A stretch of DNA of 64,000 bases from Gorsachius magnificus (taxonomy: Eukaryota > Chordata > Aves > Pelecaniformes > Ardeidae): NCBI GenBank assembly GCA_034008185.1, contig CM067083.1, forward strand, positions 119,000,837 through 119,064,836, read 5' to 3'. The first letter of the stretch is position 1. Each line of letters begins with the position of its first letter. A program made the position numbers and the translations under genes. A model generated the notes under the pieces. It was not told where the DNA came from, ran no database searches, and was given only the letters and a program-made list of their open reading frames with translations. Shown one piece after another: positions 13,501 through 28,300 of this stretch.

Positions 13501-16500
13501 TTAGTAATGACTGCTCATCACTGTGGATCTGGGATGGGTGTCAACCACTTGCTCAAGGTAGGAAGTCCAGTAGCACTTTGCCATCTTCCTGCAAGAGCTA
13601 ATCCTCTGTGGACAGGAAAAAAAAAAAAAGTTCTTTACTAAATATTCAGTCAACTCTTGGCAGTGTTTCTACACTGACATAACATCTTCTAATCTCAACC
13701 TTCCCTATGCCTTTCAAAAATGTCTTTTAAGCCCCTTACTGTACTGGCTGTGTGAGCTGTTGGAGGTCTCTGAACTTCTCCTTCTGAATTTACAATGGAT
13801 GGGTATTCTTGCTATCTGTAACAAGAATTAAATTCAGATACCACCATGCTAGCAAGGCGAGAGAATACAGTTGATGAGCCTTAGTGAAGAAGATGTGTCA
13901 TCTTCCCAGCCGGAGAAAGATGCTTTAATGGAGAGGAGAGGGGAGGAGATCCTTAAATCAACATTAACCAATTAAATATATGTTCTGTAGTAGGAGTGGG
14001 AAGAACTTTGTAAGGAGAAAATTAGATTAATAAATATGTCAAAAAAAGTTCTTAAATTATTTAACACCCTCTATGTCTATGTGTGTATGCATATTACATA
14101 CATATCTTAGTAAACAATAATTTAGGTAAGGTTGTGCTAGACATTTGGAAAATAGTAATCTAAGAACAAAACCTGTATTAAACCTTTTCAGCCATTAAGG
14201 GATAAAAGACCCCTATGCAGAGTTCTGCACAGGTATTATTACAGAAGTCATGGTGAAAAATCCTGCTGACTGGTTTCCGAGAGGAGTGAATTGAGTTATT
14301 AAAATAATGATCTTGCATTTGTACAGAAAGCCTTTCATTTATGCAGACTCCACATCCATTGCACACTCCTAGTGCAAGTGGTGAGACATGCTGTGCATGG
14401 CTGGGATTGAGCTGAAAAGCAGCCTTAAAAACAGATGAAACAAAGTTTTCAGCAACGTAGGTGCTGTGTGCGATGGGAAAGAGAGGGGAAGACTACGGGA
14501 GGCAGAAAGGGCAATCTGTAAAGCCTTATATACCTCTGTTGCTCACTATATATTAGTCCTGTTCTCTGTTTTCCTGCCTGCCAAGGTGCAAGATGCTCAT
14601 GTGGAGAGTAGATAGCAAAGGACGTTCTTGGTAGTGGGGCTGTGAAGGATCCTGCAAAGGGGGAGAGCAGTGACAGAGCTCCTGAGCATTGCAGGGATGA
14701 TTGCCTGCAGTGGCGCGTGTCGTCGCCCTAGCCCTGGTTACACTGGGTGTGAATTAGCTTCACTTTTGCACTGGTTGGGCCGTTTGGGAGCAGGGGCTTT
14801 GGGTGAAGTGCTTGGAGATCTTTGCTGACACTAGTAAGTGTGATCTGGTGGCAGCGGGAGGGTTTCCAGCTAAAAAGAATCACTGTGGAACCATTTCAAG
14901 GGCAAACTCAGAATAATTTGTTGGTGGGCAGCTCTGGTATGGCAAAGAGATTTTTCTGCAGCTTTTTTTTCTCCTTTACCCCACCTACACATCGGTGGGT
15001 AATTCCTGCACGATGCCAGTTCTGCATACCCAGCAGCAGCTCTGCAAGACGTCAGACAGCCCTCCCACAGCCGTGAGTCGGCCAGAGCAGCTTTTCTCCC
15101 GGGTTATGCATTCGGGTACCAAATGTGCCCTCCCCCAGTCCAGTCTTGCTAGCAAACTGGTACTGCAGCCAGGGAGCTGCTGGCGGGATGGCAGGTTGTG
15201 AGACCGACATGTCACTACCTGGCGAATATTGCAGGAAGGTTTTGGTCTCATAATGATCTATAACTAGGATGGAAAAAGTCTGTTGGCACCACAGGTGTTA
15301 TTATGTTTCCTCAATACAGGCAAATGTTTCAGCATCTCCCAGAATAATTCTTCTTTAAAAATACCAATTGCACAAGCCCTAAAGCCTGCTTGCCTGCTCT
15401 GAGGGCATCTGAGAAGGCAAAGGGTAGTCTTGCCTACCTGTCCCAGGCCTTTGAAGGCAATGCCACATAGCAAAGACTTGAAGTGATTGAAGATCAAGCC
15501 CCTAATGGGCCAGTTGGCCACAGTTAATTTCCTTGTGCAGTCGATGGGAGACCTAGGAGGTGCCATTGAGTACCTCCACAGGGAAGCCCAAACACCTAAT
15601 GTGTACCCTCTCGCAATGTATAGGCAACATAAACATCACCTATAGGACTGGTGCCATGGGCGCCCAACACTTGTGCCCAAGTTAGGTACCCAAGCAAGAC
15701 AGTAAAGTTGCCCTTGTGTAAGACAGGGTCTCACTTTTCTTACACCTTGCATATTTGTTTCCACCAGCGTTACCCAAGTGTTGTCAGTCCGATGGGGAGG
15801 TGTTATTCTTACCACATACAGGGTGTGTGTTTTTGCACAAGTGTCAACAACTTTGTAAAGGGTGCTACAGTTCAGAAGTGGCCATGGAGTGTTTTGCTGC
15901 TTCTGTGCTAAATCACTCATTTACCTGTACTAGATCACTCATTACCTGTGATGCATGTAGGGCGGGCCCATAAAATTTCAGCTGAATCTTTGTCTATCAG
16001 AAGCTACAGTACTCTTGAAATCAAAAACATCCATGAAACAATGTCTACCTTGCCCTTAATTTTCTCAGAGGAAGAAAATAGAAGGGCAGGTTCCCATAGA
16101 GTCATTTTGACACGTCCCCAAGAAAATGCATCTATTTTTTTGTGTTGAAATGGTTCTTTCAAAGTATTCTTTCAAAATTCTTTCCAAAATATTTTGCTCG
16201 CCCATTATACTGTAGATTAGAAAATGTTGGAGGAAAAAATAAGTTACTTTAAAAGGAAACGTTTTCCCATGTTCAAACTTTGGGGAAGGAGAGGGCACTC
16301 TGGCTTGAAAATCACAGAGAAAGTAAGTCACCCCACCAGCTCTGCCTGGCAGGATCCCTGCATGGCTGAGGACACAGCCCAGTCCCTGTGGGCATAAATG
16401 CATGCCCCAACAGGGAGCTTTGGCTCTTTTAATGCCATTTTTCACTGGAGACCAAGGCACAGTATTGATGGGCCAAGTGATCCTCACTTTCAGTTTCTGG

Positions 16501-18084
16501 AGCAGGTTTAGTTTGTAAAACAATTTGCAGTTCGTTAAGAAGAAAGATGCTGTTAGCGGTACTCCATTATGCAATGCAATCTCTTGTTTGAGATTGCGTT
16601 GGGGGCCTGTGACTTCAATATAAATCACCCTTTTCCAAAGCATTTTCCAGGATGGTTTCTTAGAGTAGATTTTGATTCATTAACTAAATACATTAACAAA
16701 TTCAGTGCTGAGCAGATGCAACATGAAAATATTCATATGCATTTTTCTCCTTAAAGTCGACACTTCCGTTTGCCCATGTTCTTGCCTCCTGTCCTGCTGA
16801 GTGAGGTTTCATTCACAGTTAAGTGAAAAACATCCTCCAGTAGAGATTGCACCACCTAGACTTTTGGATCCAGATGCCAAACCTACTTCTCTTCAGGAGT
16901 GGTTGGAAGGTGTGGTAATAAATGCTCTACCAGTGGTGCTTCTTCGTTAACTAACATTCATTTTCCTGCCCATAACTGGTTTCCTATCTGCACATAAAAA
17001 AACACTGGTCACCCAGTTGATGCACAAAATTGTGTAGAAAGTCGGGACACCAGCAAAGAAACATGAACGTTTCTGAGTATTTACAAATGTATCTCAAATC
17101 CTTTCCTTCCCCAGGCTTCAAGATTAGCACAAGTATTAGGCTTTAGGTATATATCCAAAAATAAATTTCACAAGTTTGACAAGCTTAAGAGCTCCCCTGC
17201 TCTCATAAAATATTTCATGATGTTTCATTTTTGAGAAGAATTTAATTTTAAAGAGAAGTTGGGGTTTTTTTCTCCTGAAAGAATAAAGCTTGTATCCTTA
17301 CAACTTTTACCATCTTCTTGCCTCTAGTATAAGATTTTGGAAGTAGGAGAAAGAGGAGGACAACATCCTTGAAGGGAAAAATGAGTTTTGTAAATGCCGA
17401 ATACTGTAACTGTATATGTTCAGTGGTCTTTTCATCAGAATATTCACCTCAAAAGGAAAGTTAAAGCAAGTCATTTGTCACTACTTAGCAGATCTGAACA
17501 ATGCTCCTTTAGGAATAATTCTGATAATTTTTTTGTGGAAAACCTAATTACTCTCTGAAGTAGCAAAAATGACAAGGAAAAATAAAGGCAGAATATGACA
17601 TTTCTTCACTTCCTTTAGAGTAGCTAAATAAAAGGTAGGCAGGATAGAGAATAGCCCAGAAAGAAACTCAAAGAATCTCAAGTGTATCATGAAGTGGTAG
17701 GACCAGTTTGAACTGGGTCTTTCCTGGAGTCTCTTCAGGGAGGATGCAGTGGACAGAAAGGACAACATTTCAGATGCTGCTTTGAGAAGGAGCGATTTGG
17801 GTGATTTTGGTGCAGGATGAGAATTCATATTCTGCTGCAACTCAGATCTTCCTCTCCCTTGCATTGATTTTCCCGTCATAAAGGCGTGCTGTGGTGCAGC
17901 TGGAGCCATCCAGTCAAAGAGCTGTTGGAGTTTTATGAGCAATCTCATGCCTCTTCTGTGTAACATCAAGAGGTCAAAGATGTAAAAAGTTTATAAGGTC
18001 AGTCTAGCCCATTCTCTGGCCTGTGCAGGATTATGAGGGAATCCTAACAGAAAAATTAATTCACATTGGCTTGTATAGGAAATC

Positions 18085-18300
18085 AGTCATGTGGGTTGGA
18101 AACTGCCTGAAAGATTGTAAATGAAGAATCATGATAAATGATAATGTAACAAGTTTATGGAAGGTATCTTGCAGGGTATCTGGAGAATTTGTGTTAGGTC
18201 TGGTCTCATCTAACATCTCTATTAATTATCGGGAAGTGGAATTGAATTGCACAGGAATGAAATTCACAGATAATATTAAACAAGGAGGAGATGTCAACAG
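18085..18300 (+). mobile_element. ancient CR1/L3-like LINE fragment (reverse-transcriptase region)
   Basis: The plus-strand translation, with stops and small gaps, follows the order of the CR1-family reverse transcriptase. A W..N.LKD.K block is followed by VLGLV (for VLGPV), then SNISINY (for FNIFIND), then ELNCT, then KFTDN (for KFADD) and a KQGGD segment (for TKLGGD). The order and spacing match although the sequence is heavily decayed. No CR1-type 3' end is attached. It is far older than the CR1 copies in intron 2. Assignment to CR1 rather than the related L3 group is uncertain. Confidence 0.55.
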
Positions 18301-21300
18301 CAGCTGAGTCAGAGAATTTACATGGACAGAACCAGAATATTTAGAAACCCAAAAAGAAAATAAAACAATTTTCTGAAGAGTTCTGGTTGCATTCTGGTCC
18401 CCAAAGGGCAATATAGGTTCCTCTCTTGAAGCAGATTCCTGTGAGCTGAGTTTTGTAAATGTCGAATTGACGATGCAGTGCTTAAATGATAGGACCAACG
18501 TCAAAGACAAAGTTGATGTTAGAGCTGGGATTTTGCAGCCCCCACAGAAATGGCATTTAGTTTTACTTTCTGACTCTGAAAGTATGCACATTTCGCTACT
18601 CAGTGTTGTGCTTCAACCTTCACCTTCTTGCAGATCGAGTTCTGTAGGACAGACAGCTCTGTATGTTGAGTTTGAACGGTGCTTTGGAGGCTGTAGATGA
18701 TGTGTTGGTCCTTTTGTTATCTTTCTAGAATGCAATCAGTCATCTTCTGGAGTTTTGTGCTGACTGTGTGCATTTTGCATGGGCCAACCTTGATATTGTT
18801 TTGGCGTGTTGTGCCTCACCTGATTGTTCCCCAGCACTTCTAAATAGCCTCATACCCCTAATGTCACAAATTGGCTCCATTTTGTCCCTGTTGAATTTTG
18901 TCATTCATCAATTATATTCTGGTTGTTCCAGGGAAAAATTCTCATAGCAGACAGTCTTAAAAGTCACTTGAGCAGGACAGTTAAAGAATATTCAGCTGGA
19001 TAGTTTCTACTAATTTTTGTCCAACTTGAGTTTGATTGCAGGCATAGCCTCTAGGAACAGGCTGGTGATGTTTATGAAATGGATTGTGGAGTCAGGCCAT
19101 TTCTTCTCCTCTTCTTGACAAAAGTCCACAACATCAGGCCATTTGCTGCAGCAGATGGTACCTGGTCAGGCTTGCAGAGTCAGGCTGTGACCCTGCCCTG
19201 CCACTGAGGGTCCATGGTGTAGCAGTTTGTGGATGCTCATACAAAGAGTCATGATGAGAAAACCCATCCCAAAGATGGGATATACTTCTTTTAATCTGAG
19301 CCATTTTATGTTTGGCATCTAATCTCAACTGGGCCCAGTGTGCAATCAGGGGAGAGAAGGGTGAACCTCCAGAAGCAATGCATCTCATTTTTTCTAAACA
19401 ACTACATTAGGCCGGGATGAATTCACCGTTCAGAGGCATCATGGATCAAAGAAAGAATGTTCAGATCACGCATTTAACTTTCAGCTGGTTAAAATTAGGT
19501 GAGCTGAATCCCACCATGCTTTCATTTCAAATAAATAAAAAAAAAAATTCCATGGAATTTTCAGAAGTATGAGAATATGCTAAATACTAAGATCGTTACA
19601 GCAAAGACTTATGTCAGGTGAAGTGTTTCTGAATGACCTAGGGTATAATCTGCATGTGCACTGACATGAGAAAAGACTTCCAAGAATAATTTCATGAGGA
19701 AAATCAAGGCTTCTTCTCAAGCCCATTGCAGCTTTGTCTCACACCAGATCTCTGTCAGGATTTTGAAAAACTCTTTTTTGGAAATTATTATTAGACAGCT
19801 GCAAAAGAACTAAAATACATTAATCTGAATAAGGAATTAACTTCCACTGAAGGAACTGGAATTAAGTGCCATCCTCCTGCAAGATAGACTGCCAGATATT
19901 GGCAGTTTATTGCAGCAGGGTGGCTAAGATTTTGCAGAATACTCAGAAGACACATGCTAAGGATCTATCATCTGGAAGTGCTTTACCATCTGATTGCTCT
20001 TTGGCTTACTTTATCAAAACTTTTCCCTGAATATTTATTTGTTTGAAATCTGAAGGTGGCTACATACCACAGTGTCTCATCATCTGCAGCACTTTTTTTT
20101 TTTTTTTTTTAAATTAAAAGTCCAATCCTTCTTCTTCTGCCAGGACCAAAACCTTTCCAAATAAGTTATACCAACATAAATTGAAAATCACTTTGTACTC
20201 CAGGGGACTTTGAAAAATCTTTTTCTTTTTTTAAACATGCATTACATTAAAGTAACTGTAAAATGTCTATTTGGTGAAAAATGTTTTGATGTCTTGCAGG
20301 GAAACATCTTGGATAAGTTGAAAATGTAGTGGTTGTTATTTACAGTGAAGATACTACATTTCTTCAGAAGCGCTAAAATACAGTAACTAAATATTCATCT
20401 TGGTATCTTGAACTCATTATTAACAATAGCACTCCATTAACATATAAGTCTAGTAACACATATAACCTAACTTTAAGCATTTAATGAAGGTACTTAAATT
20501 AGGATTTAGGACACTGTAGGCTTTAGGAGGACTAAAAGCCCTAAGAATGAGATTCAGGCCATTTAAGATCAAAATTTCCCTTCAGAGGTGCCCCATTTTT
20601 CCCTTCTCCTTGAGCAGGCAGCCTGGTAGTCCCGGCGTTTCTAACCTGGCCGGTTTGGTTAGGCAGCCTGACTCAGGGCCTCAGAGTCTCAATTCCAACT
20701 TTTCATGTTTCAAGTCCTGTTCTGGCTGAAGAGACGCACCCAAATCAGAAATTCTGCTTGAAGTTAATAGCTGCTGTGTACTCGCACGCAAGGACAAATA
20801 CTCAGCTGTGAAATACAGCCACCTTGAGGATGAAGCCATTCAGGTGTTGCATAGCTGACACCACCACGAGACGACGGAGTTTGAGCACAGGAATTAAAGA
20901 AACCCTGAGCCAGCTGGCAGCAAGGAGGCAATTAATTTTTTTTTTTCTTTTTCTTTTTTCCTCCCCATTGAGTTTGCATAAACCTGGATTAGTTCTCCAA
21001 TCCAGTTCGTCACATGCCACATGAACTGGTGCTCCCAACCTTGGCAGGGAGGAGGTGGAGGCTCAGGAAGGAGGGGGAAGGGACCCCTCCTTTGGCAGCA
21101 TCACCAGTTTGTACTGTGATACTCAGCAACTAAGGGAACTCCAGCATCAGACGGGAAGATCTTTGGAGCATCGGCAGCTTCTCCAGCTGTGCATTTGCAC
21201 AGGACCTTGCACAGTGAGGTCCCAGGCTGTGCCAGAACCTCACTGGTGACCAGTGATTCTGGTCTGAAGTGAGACCTTGGCATCTGCTGTACCTCATGTG

Positions 21301-21972
21301 GGTCCTCCCAGCAAAGCACAGGCTGTAACAAGATGAATTGCTCCTAGCACGTGGAGCTTGATCAGCAGCAGTTGTTAGCAACTCCTGCGATCTCTAGATG
21401 AAGGCTTTGGGCTGATGTAAAATTTTCAGATTGTCGCACATTGTTGTTTAACACTCATTTATCATTGCAAATGTGCTCTGTGCCATCTGAGACAGCATGT
21501 GACACCCTCTCCCACAGAGTACGGCTGAAAAAAAATAAAGAAAAGCTGGCTTTCATAATGTCAGCAAACTTCCAGTGGGAGAGCTCTCCAGTGATGGGAG
21601 GCAATGAAAAGCCCAAAGTGGAGATGATGCCATAGCTTTACTTTGACTGGAGTAAGACTTAAAGAAAACATGTTAGAGGATCACACGTGGCAGGATCTTT
21701 ATCTCTATGGGCTATTAAGAATATGAGATTTTATCACGAAGGGCACAGGTTACAAGGTAATCTTGAGACAGAAATACAAATCCTACCTGCTGCTGTTCAT
21801 ATGTCAGGGTGAGAAATCTCTTTGACGATATTGAATTGAGAAGTACTTTGAACAGCACTCAGCTATCTCATATGCAGATCCAGAACCCCAGATTGAGTTA
21901 TATTTTAATGCATAAATACAGGCCTACTTAAATGCCTCATTCCCACTCCCCCTTTCCAGATTCTGGTCCAAT

Positions 21973-21977
<5 letters not shown>

Positions 21978-22003
<26 letters not shown>

Positions 22004-22004
22004 G
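21978..22004. repeat. A27 homopolymer
   Basis: An uninterrupted run of 27 A in intron 1, with no LINE or SINE body that I recognise on either side. Another A14 run lies about 145 bp downstream. Confidence 0.9.
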
Positions 22005-25000
22005 GAAAAACATCTGAAACTAGACATTTTTTTGGCTCGCTCCAGCAAACAAATTGCCAAACTCATTAAAAACGAGTGTGTGCTGGAGGGAAGGAGGAGA
22101 TGTCTCAGGGTAGAGAAATTGCTTCACAATGCCAAATTTGAGATTTTAAAAAAAAAAAAAAGGGAAAACTGATTAATTATCTCTTAAAAAAAGAGGAATT
22201 TTCAGCTGGAAGTGCTAAGCGTCTTTAACTGTATCTGCTTTGCACAGTGCTTTGTTATATCTTAGTGAGCACCGTGAGGGTGGAAGCTCCTGATGGGACT
22301 TGGGTAAGAGCACAGCAGCACCTTGCATTCAAAGGCTGGGCTTACTTAAGCCTGCAGACTGCTTAGCTGGCAGTTAACCTCAAAACCACGCTAGCCCCAA
22401 AATCTTGCCACATCACACTTGGCTCTGTCTGATTCTCGGTTATTTCTTTTCTTCTTGCCTTTGATAAAACTTTATGGCAGTGTTTCAGTTCTTTGGCTGC
22501 TGGTCCCCAGAGAACCCAGGAAGAACAGAGACAACAGAAAATTAAAGAGATGTTTGCCAACATAAAACATAATTTAAAAAGAAGAAAGCACCCTTTTCTG
22601 TGTCATTACTGAAGCTTCAGATTGTAAGAGCTTAAATGATTCCTGTGGATCTGCTTTACTCATCGCTTTTTATTCTCTGCTGTTTATTTTTTTAACATTT
22701 CCCTTAGATGGAGTAATAAAACGAGGGAAATCCAATTCCTTTTGCTTCCTGGCAGGTTTTCTTCCTCTTTCTTTTGTGTATTGGACTTCAAGCGGTGTAG
22801 GGAAAACAGTTAGAAGAAGTACACGATGGGATGCAACCAAAGCAAGAGGGCCTACAAACCCATCAGTGAAAATGTGCAACCCCTTTTTAGGGTCTCCTTT
22901 CAGGGACAATTATTGGATCCCATTCTTGTCCCCACAGAACCCTTCTTCTTGGGCATATGAAGTGCGTGGTGAAGTTTTGTAAACAGTTTTGTGCCTTTTT
23001 GCTTTTGTTGATATGGAAAGATGACAAGAAAGGAGGTTTTCTTAATTTTTAGTGTTTTCTGCCGTCTGTCTTTTTTTTTTTTTACTTTAGGAATTAGGTT
23101 CTTGTATAGCCTATAACTCCATGGACTTCAAGAAAGCTTTGAGATTGGACCTTCACAAGAGACAGAAAGCATTCTGGTGGAATATTGTCCTATTTACTCA
23201 CATTTGGAGAAAGCAATGACCCTCTTCAGATAGCAAAACTCTCTTGGATTTCACTGGGGCACAAGATAGCTTTAATTCATTGGTCTGTCTTACTTTTTAT
23301 TGCCAATTTCATTCAAATCCCTGCACTGGGAGAAGGATTTCTTTGCTAAAAAAAATGAACAGTTGTATTCTTCCTCCCCCTTCCCAGCAGTTCATTTCAC
23401 TTTTTTGTTTATTAAAGAGCTGGAAAATCCACAGTAACTATGAGACTCCCAAAGGCATCTTCCAGCCATGATATGGAAGATGCTATTTTGGTGTGCCATG
23501 CTTTAGAAATGCACAGAGGCTGAAAATTGGGCTAGATGGACCACTGCCCTGCACTGAAAAAGCATTTCTTGTCTTCTCACTCTCTTTGCAATTTTATTCC
23601 TTTAATTTGAACATTTTTAACATTCCTTTTTGAGCTGTAGATAAAATGATAAAGTATTCTTTAATATGAAGTATTCTTGCTATAGATTCCTTGAGTTTGC
23701 TAAATATGAGAGATGGTAAAAGTGTTCTTCACACACATGCCTACATCCATGAGTGTGAGTGTTTCACTGTATATACCCAAATATTGGTGTTTTATGCATG
23801 TCCCTTGAGGTACTGCTGTCTCCTTAGTGATTAATTCCTACGTTTCCCCTTGGCACAAACAAAATCATTTGGGATGAACACTAACTGCACTAGGGAGACA
23901 AACTCAGCTTTTTTTTAATTGGATCTGGGTATTCTTCATGGCTTAGCACCCAGCAGAAGCATAGATGTTGTCCCAGTTAGCATAGGTGGAGGACAACAAC
24001 TGTACCATGCAATGCAGGAGCTTGGATTTCCCTTCCTAAAGCCATGTGGCACCTCCTCACCAAAGTCTGTCATAAAGTAGGATTTGAATATATGAAAAGT
24101 ATGAACGCTGTCCTGCTTGGTGATGTGAAGAAGCATGGAGGTCCTGGGGTAGAAAAACAGTTTTTGAGAAAATTCACACCTTGGGGCAAAGCCCCTGGTT
24201 AGCTGAATCCACCTGCTGTGCTCCAGAGCTGGCCTGCAAATGGTGCAGGTGGGGGAATGCAGCCAAAAATCTCCAGTAATCGGGGCACAGTCCTGTGAGT
24301 GGTGAGAAGAAGCCACTGACCAGTAAACCAAGTCCCTGCTTCTTTCCAGACCAGAGAGAGAACTGGAGTTATTCATGCCCCCCTCTCCTCCTTTGCCCAC
24401 TGCTCAGCCTTTGCATGTTGACCTGTTCGGGGCCATTGGGGAGACCCCCAGAGCCCAGAGGGATTGGGTTCCAAATCCTCCTGTGCTGTACGGGTCCCTA
24501 CACACAGGTCTGGGGCAGCACAGTACGGCTGTGCAGAGCTTGCAAACCAGACGCAGGAGCAGATAGATGCCGGCAGGAAGAAATAACACATGGGCTACCC
24601 AGCTTGAACTGTGAGTTTTGGGGTGGAAATGCTTGAAATTTCCTATTCTTCTGTTGGGGTGGGGGATCAGTTTAGGGTAGCTAAACCCAGCCCCGAGTTC
24701 TTGCCACTCTGCTCGATACTACTGAGTGGTCTGAGATCCCTGTGGGGAGATGGGAAGGCGGGTGGCTGGAGGGGGACGGGAAGGCGGCGAGAGCTGAAGC
24801 AGGGACTGCAGTGCAGGGCTGTGCTCATCGGCTGCCACTGGCACGGCGGCACAGGGCATGGGAGACACAGCTCTGCTGTTTGCAGGAGGAGGTGACAGCA
24901 GCTTTGCTCCCACCTGACTTCTCCTGCCCTCTTTCTGGGTGGTCAGGGTGCAATGACAACTGCTGCTTTGTTACTCCTCACCCTGGGTTTTCTCCTTCCT

Positions 25001-25186
25001 GCCTCCTTCCTTTTCACACCTTCAGTCTCTTTAGGGCACCCCACTCCATAGCCCCACTTTTATTACACAGTCACAACAAACTCCACTTCTTTTGCATTGT
25101 TAACCGCTTTCTTGCCACATAACACATACCACCCTCACCCCCCCAAAGCACACTTCCCATTTCCATAGTTTGTCCACAGCCATTCG

Positions 25187-25310
25187 CAGAATCACAGAAT
25201 GGCAGGGGTTGGAAGGGACCTGGGCACATCACCCAGTCCAACCCCCCTGCTAAAGCAGGGTCACCCAGAGCAGGTTGCACAGGACATCGTCCCAGGCGGG
25301 CTTTCCTCAG
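25187..25310 (-). mobile_element. CR1 LINE 3'-end fragment, different subfamily
   Basis: On the minus strand this shows a CR1 3' end of a second subfamily. It has CCTGCTTTAGCAGGGGGGTT, a GGACTGGGT block, CCTTCCAACCCC and an ATTCTGTGATTCTG end. It differs from the 41-kb type by carrying the CACCCAGAGCAGGTTGCACA block (plus-strand reading). Homology fades after about 25310, so only about 125 bp of the element remain. It has no coding capacity. Confidence 0.88.
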
Positions 25311-28300
25311 ACAGAAACCCATTCATGGATGGGCAGGGGAAACTGCTGGTCTGCAGTGATTATTTTTACCATCATCCTTCATCCTGGGGGATTTAAGGGC
25401 TCGACGCAGCCTGATTTTTTGCTCTGTGATACCAGGGAAGCTCCCCTGGCAGGGACAGGCAGTGAAAAGCAGAGGGCTGAGCCCAAGGTGGCTGCCTCGA
25501 GGGCTTTTGATCCTGGACAGAGCAGAACACAAACTCAAAGGACAATTTAAAATGGGGAGGGAGCTGTGGCTCTGTGCCTGCTGGAAACAAGAGGACAGCA
25601 ATATTTTAAGGCCTGACTTGATAGATTTACACACCCAGGCTTACCTACAACTTGAGAGGTCTTGTTGACATGAACCTCCTGTGGAAGGTGAACCGATGTC
25701 ACCCACAGCAAGTTTGCTGAGCCACCCACTGCAGGGCTTCCCCTCCTGCCATGTCACCAGTCCCCAGGCCCCTGGGTACCCAAAGCCACCTGCACCCTTC
25801 ACCATCATGCAGGGCTGGGGTGCAGCCACCAACTCACCTGCTGCTACCTGAACGGTCAGCGCCAAAGCTACTTCACTGCTGCGCCTGCGATCCTGCTACC
25901 CGTGGAGGGGAGAAGAAGAAAAAGGCAGAGAGGCCAGCTGTGCCCCCAAATTACCTCCCAGTGCTTGCAGTCCTCTTTGTGCTGTCTGTAACCCCCATCT
26001 TCCAGCAATACCTTTCCCCATGCAGGGGAGGTCTGCGATCACAGCCAACAGGGGGATTGCTCAGCAGCTTCAAGGACGCCACTGTGCCCTTGGGTGCACG
26101 GGTGCAGTTTAGGATAACCAGGGACAAAGCTGTGCTGTGAGTGGACTGGGTAGTAAATCCACCCCTCTTTACCCTCAAGAACTGGGGTGGGATCTGAGAT
26201 GGACCTAATGGGAATCTGACCCTGAGAGTGAAGGAGTCAGCTGAGCGATGGAGAGGATGAAGAATAGAGGAGGCTTGAAAAGGATATAAAGGTGGAATAC
26301 AGTCTAGCAGGGGAGGTTTGGTGTGGAGTGAGCTGGTCAGGAAGGGAGAGAACTTATCCTGTATTTTCATTCCTGAGGGATGTGCGGGGGAAGCAAAGGT
26401 GGAGGGACAGCCTTTTCTTCTTTCCCTCTGGCCTTCCTCTCTCTTAACAGCTGAAAATCTGATGGGGCTATGCTGAAGGAGCAAAGTGGGAAGGACCATT
26501 CAGAAATACAGCACGTCCAAGGCCAGAAGCTCCTCCACACAGAAGAGGTCTCCAGTAGCAGCCACACTCTGCTATTGCACACTTATGAATTCCTCCATAA
26601 TTTGATTTACTTGGAAGGAATAGTTGTTTTTTTAGTTAGAAACACTTCTTTTATGCTCTGTTATTAATCCTAGAGTATATAAGTCTTTTGAAATACTTTT
26701 CTCTTGTTCTTGTTTCTTTTCAAATTATCCGATCAAAAACTAGAAACTCAAAGCAGTAAAGGAAGGGAGCATGAGGCCAGACTCATCAAGAAGAGGTGCC
26801 AGACAGCTCTGGTTGCCTTTTGGATGTTATGGGTACACATGTCCCTCACTTAAAAATCACTCTGGTGATCCTTGATTTCCTTGGGAGGGGGCTCAAGGTC
26901 TGTATGTTCGATAATGTGCAGGATGTGCCTATGAAGGGGACAGTATGAGCCAAGGATGATGAGACAGGTCAGATAGTTTTGTGTTTGCATCTGCCACTGA
27001 GGGTGGCTTAATCTCTCCTAATTTATTCACCTGATAAAAGATAGGATCAAGCCTTAAGTAATCTTGTGCCTCTGCTGTAAACGGAGAGAGACAGGCAACT
27101 GCAGAGGGCAGGTCTGGTTTTTACCTGTACCTTAGGATGGGGCAGATCATCTTTTGGATATGCCTGACTCTTCCCAGTGACAATAAAACAAATTTGCTTG
27201 ACTAACTGGTGAGCTGAACTCATCATTGCCAGATAGCTGGAACTAACTGAATTGCTCTTCATTACAGCAGGGATCCTAGAGGATTCTTTCCCGGATAGCT
27301 TCTCATGGACACTTTCACAACATTTTATTTTTGCTGAGTGAACAGCCTACATGGCCATTGCTGCATCCCTGTTCCCAGTCTGCCCAGGTGCAGTTTTACC
27401 TCAAATGCATCGCCCTCAGGGCTCGCTTGCCCTCAACTCTCTCTCCGTCGCTGAGCCCTACAGAATCATTGCACAGGGACAGGGACAAGCACAGCAAGCA
27501 GCCCGGTGGGCATGCAAGAGCACCTACACAGCTCCGAGGGCGGGACAACCGCTGTGCTGACATAAACCAGCGTTACATGTGACCGTTTGGAAGGGATGCT
27601 TCAGGAGTTGTTGGTAACTGGGGGCTGTGTAATAGGGATTGACTGGTATAAAGCTGCTGTGAATAGCTATACTAGGGACAGGGCCAGAGAAATTGGTTTG
27701 GCTGGGGAGAAAAAAACACCCTCCAGAGATTTACAGTGAGCTAGAGGGAGGTAGGAGCAACCAAATATGTTAAACCTTAAATAATGTCTCAAAGAAAAGT
27801 GGGTTTTTTATCGTATGCTACTTTGAAAACTTTAGGTGAACTAAAGCAACTGACTTCATCCTAACCTCTGTGGATTGTAGTGTAATACCTTCTATGACCT
27901 ACGTTTGGTAGAGTAGGAATGTCCTTATCACAGGGAGAAACACCCGCATCGATCTCATTAGGATGTTTATCACGCAATATATTTCGGCAGACATTCCTGC
28001 TTGCCCTCTGTTGAACATTTTTTAAGCTCTGAAGATAAAATGAAGTTTAACTAGGATTGCATGCTTTATCCTAACATTTCTAGAATGTAGCTTGATAATT
28101 ATCCATCGCTCCAGCTGATGAGAGGTAGCAGTTAAAGAAAAATAAAAATAGAGATAAATTTGCTGGCAAAAGTTCTGCGAAAGTATTTGAATGAGAGTGA
28201 TATGGCAGGAGGGTACGAGGGCTCCTCTCCTCCTTGACAGGGATCTGAAATTACTTTTAAACCTCTCACCAGCCTCCACTGAGCAGGGGGCTCGGAAGAC

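Noticed and set aside
16065..16643. 192-codon minus-strand frame in intron 1
   Set aside because: No recognisable domain, membrane pattern or codon signature and no splice context. It is most likely a chance open frame.
23527..23546. TTGGGCTAGATGGACCACTG, similar to the 3' ends of some old CR1/L3 elements
   Set aside because: Only about 20 bases match, with no neighbouring element sequence. Too short to annotate.
25951..26499. 182-codon minus-strand frame in the GC-richer part of intron 1
   Set aside because: Ser/Pro/His-rich with no family resemblance. The local GC rise explains the absence of stops.
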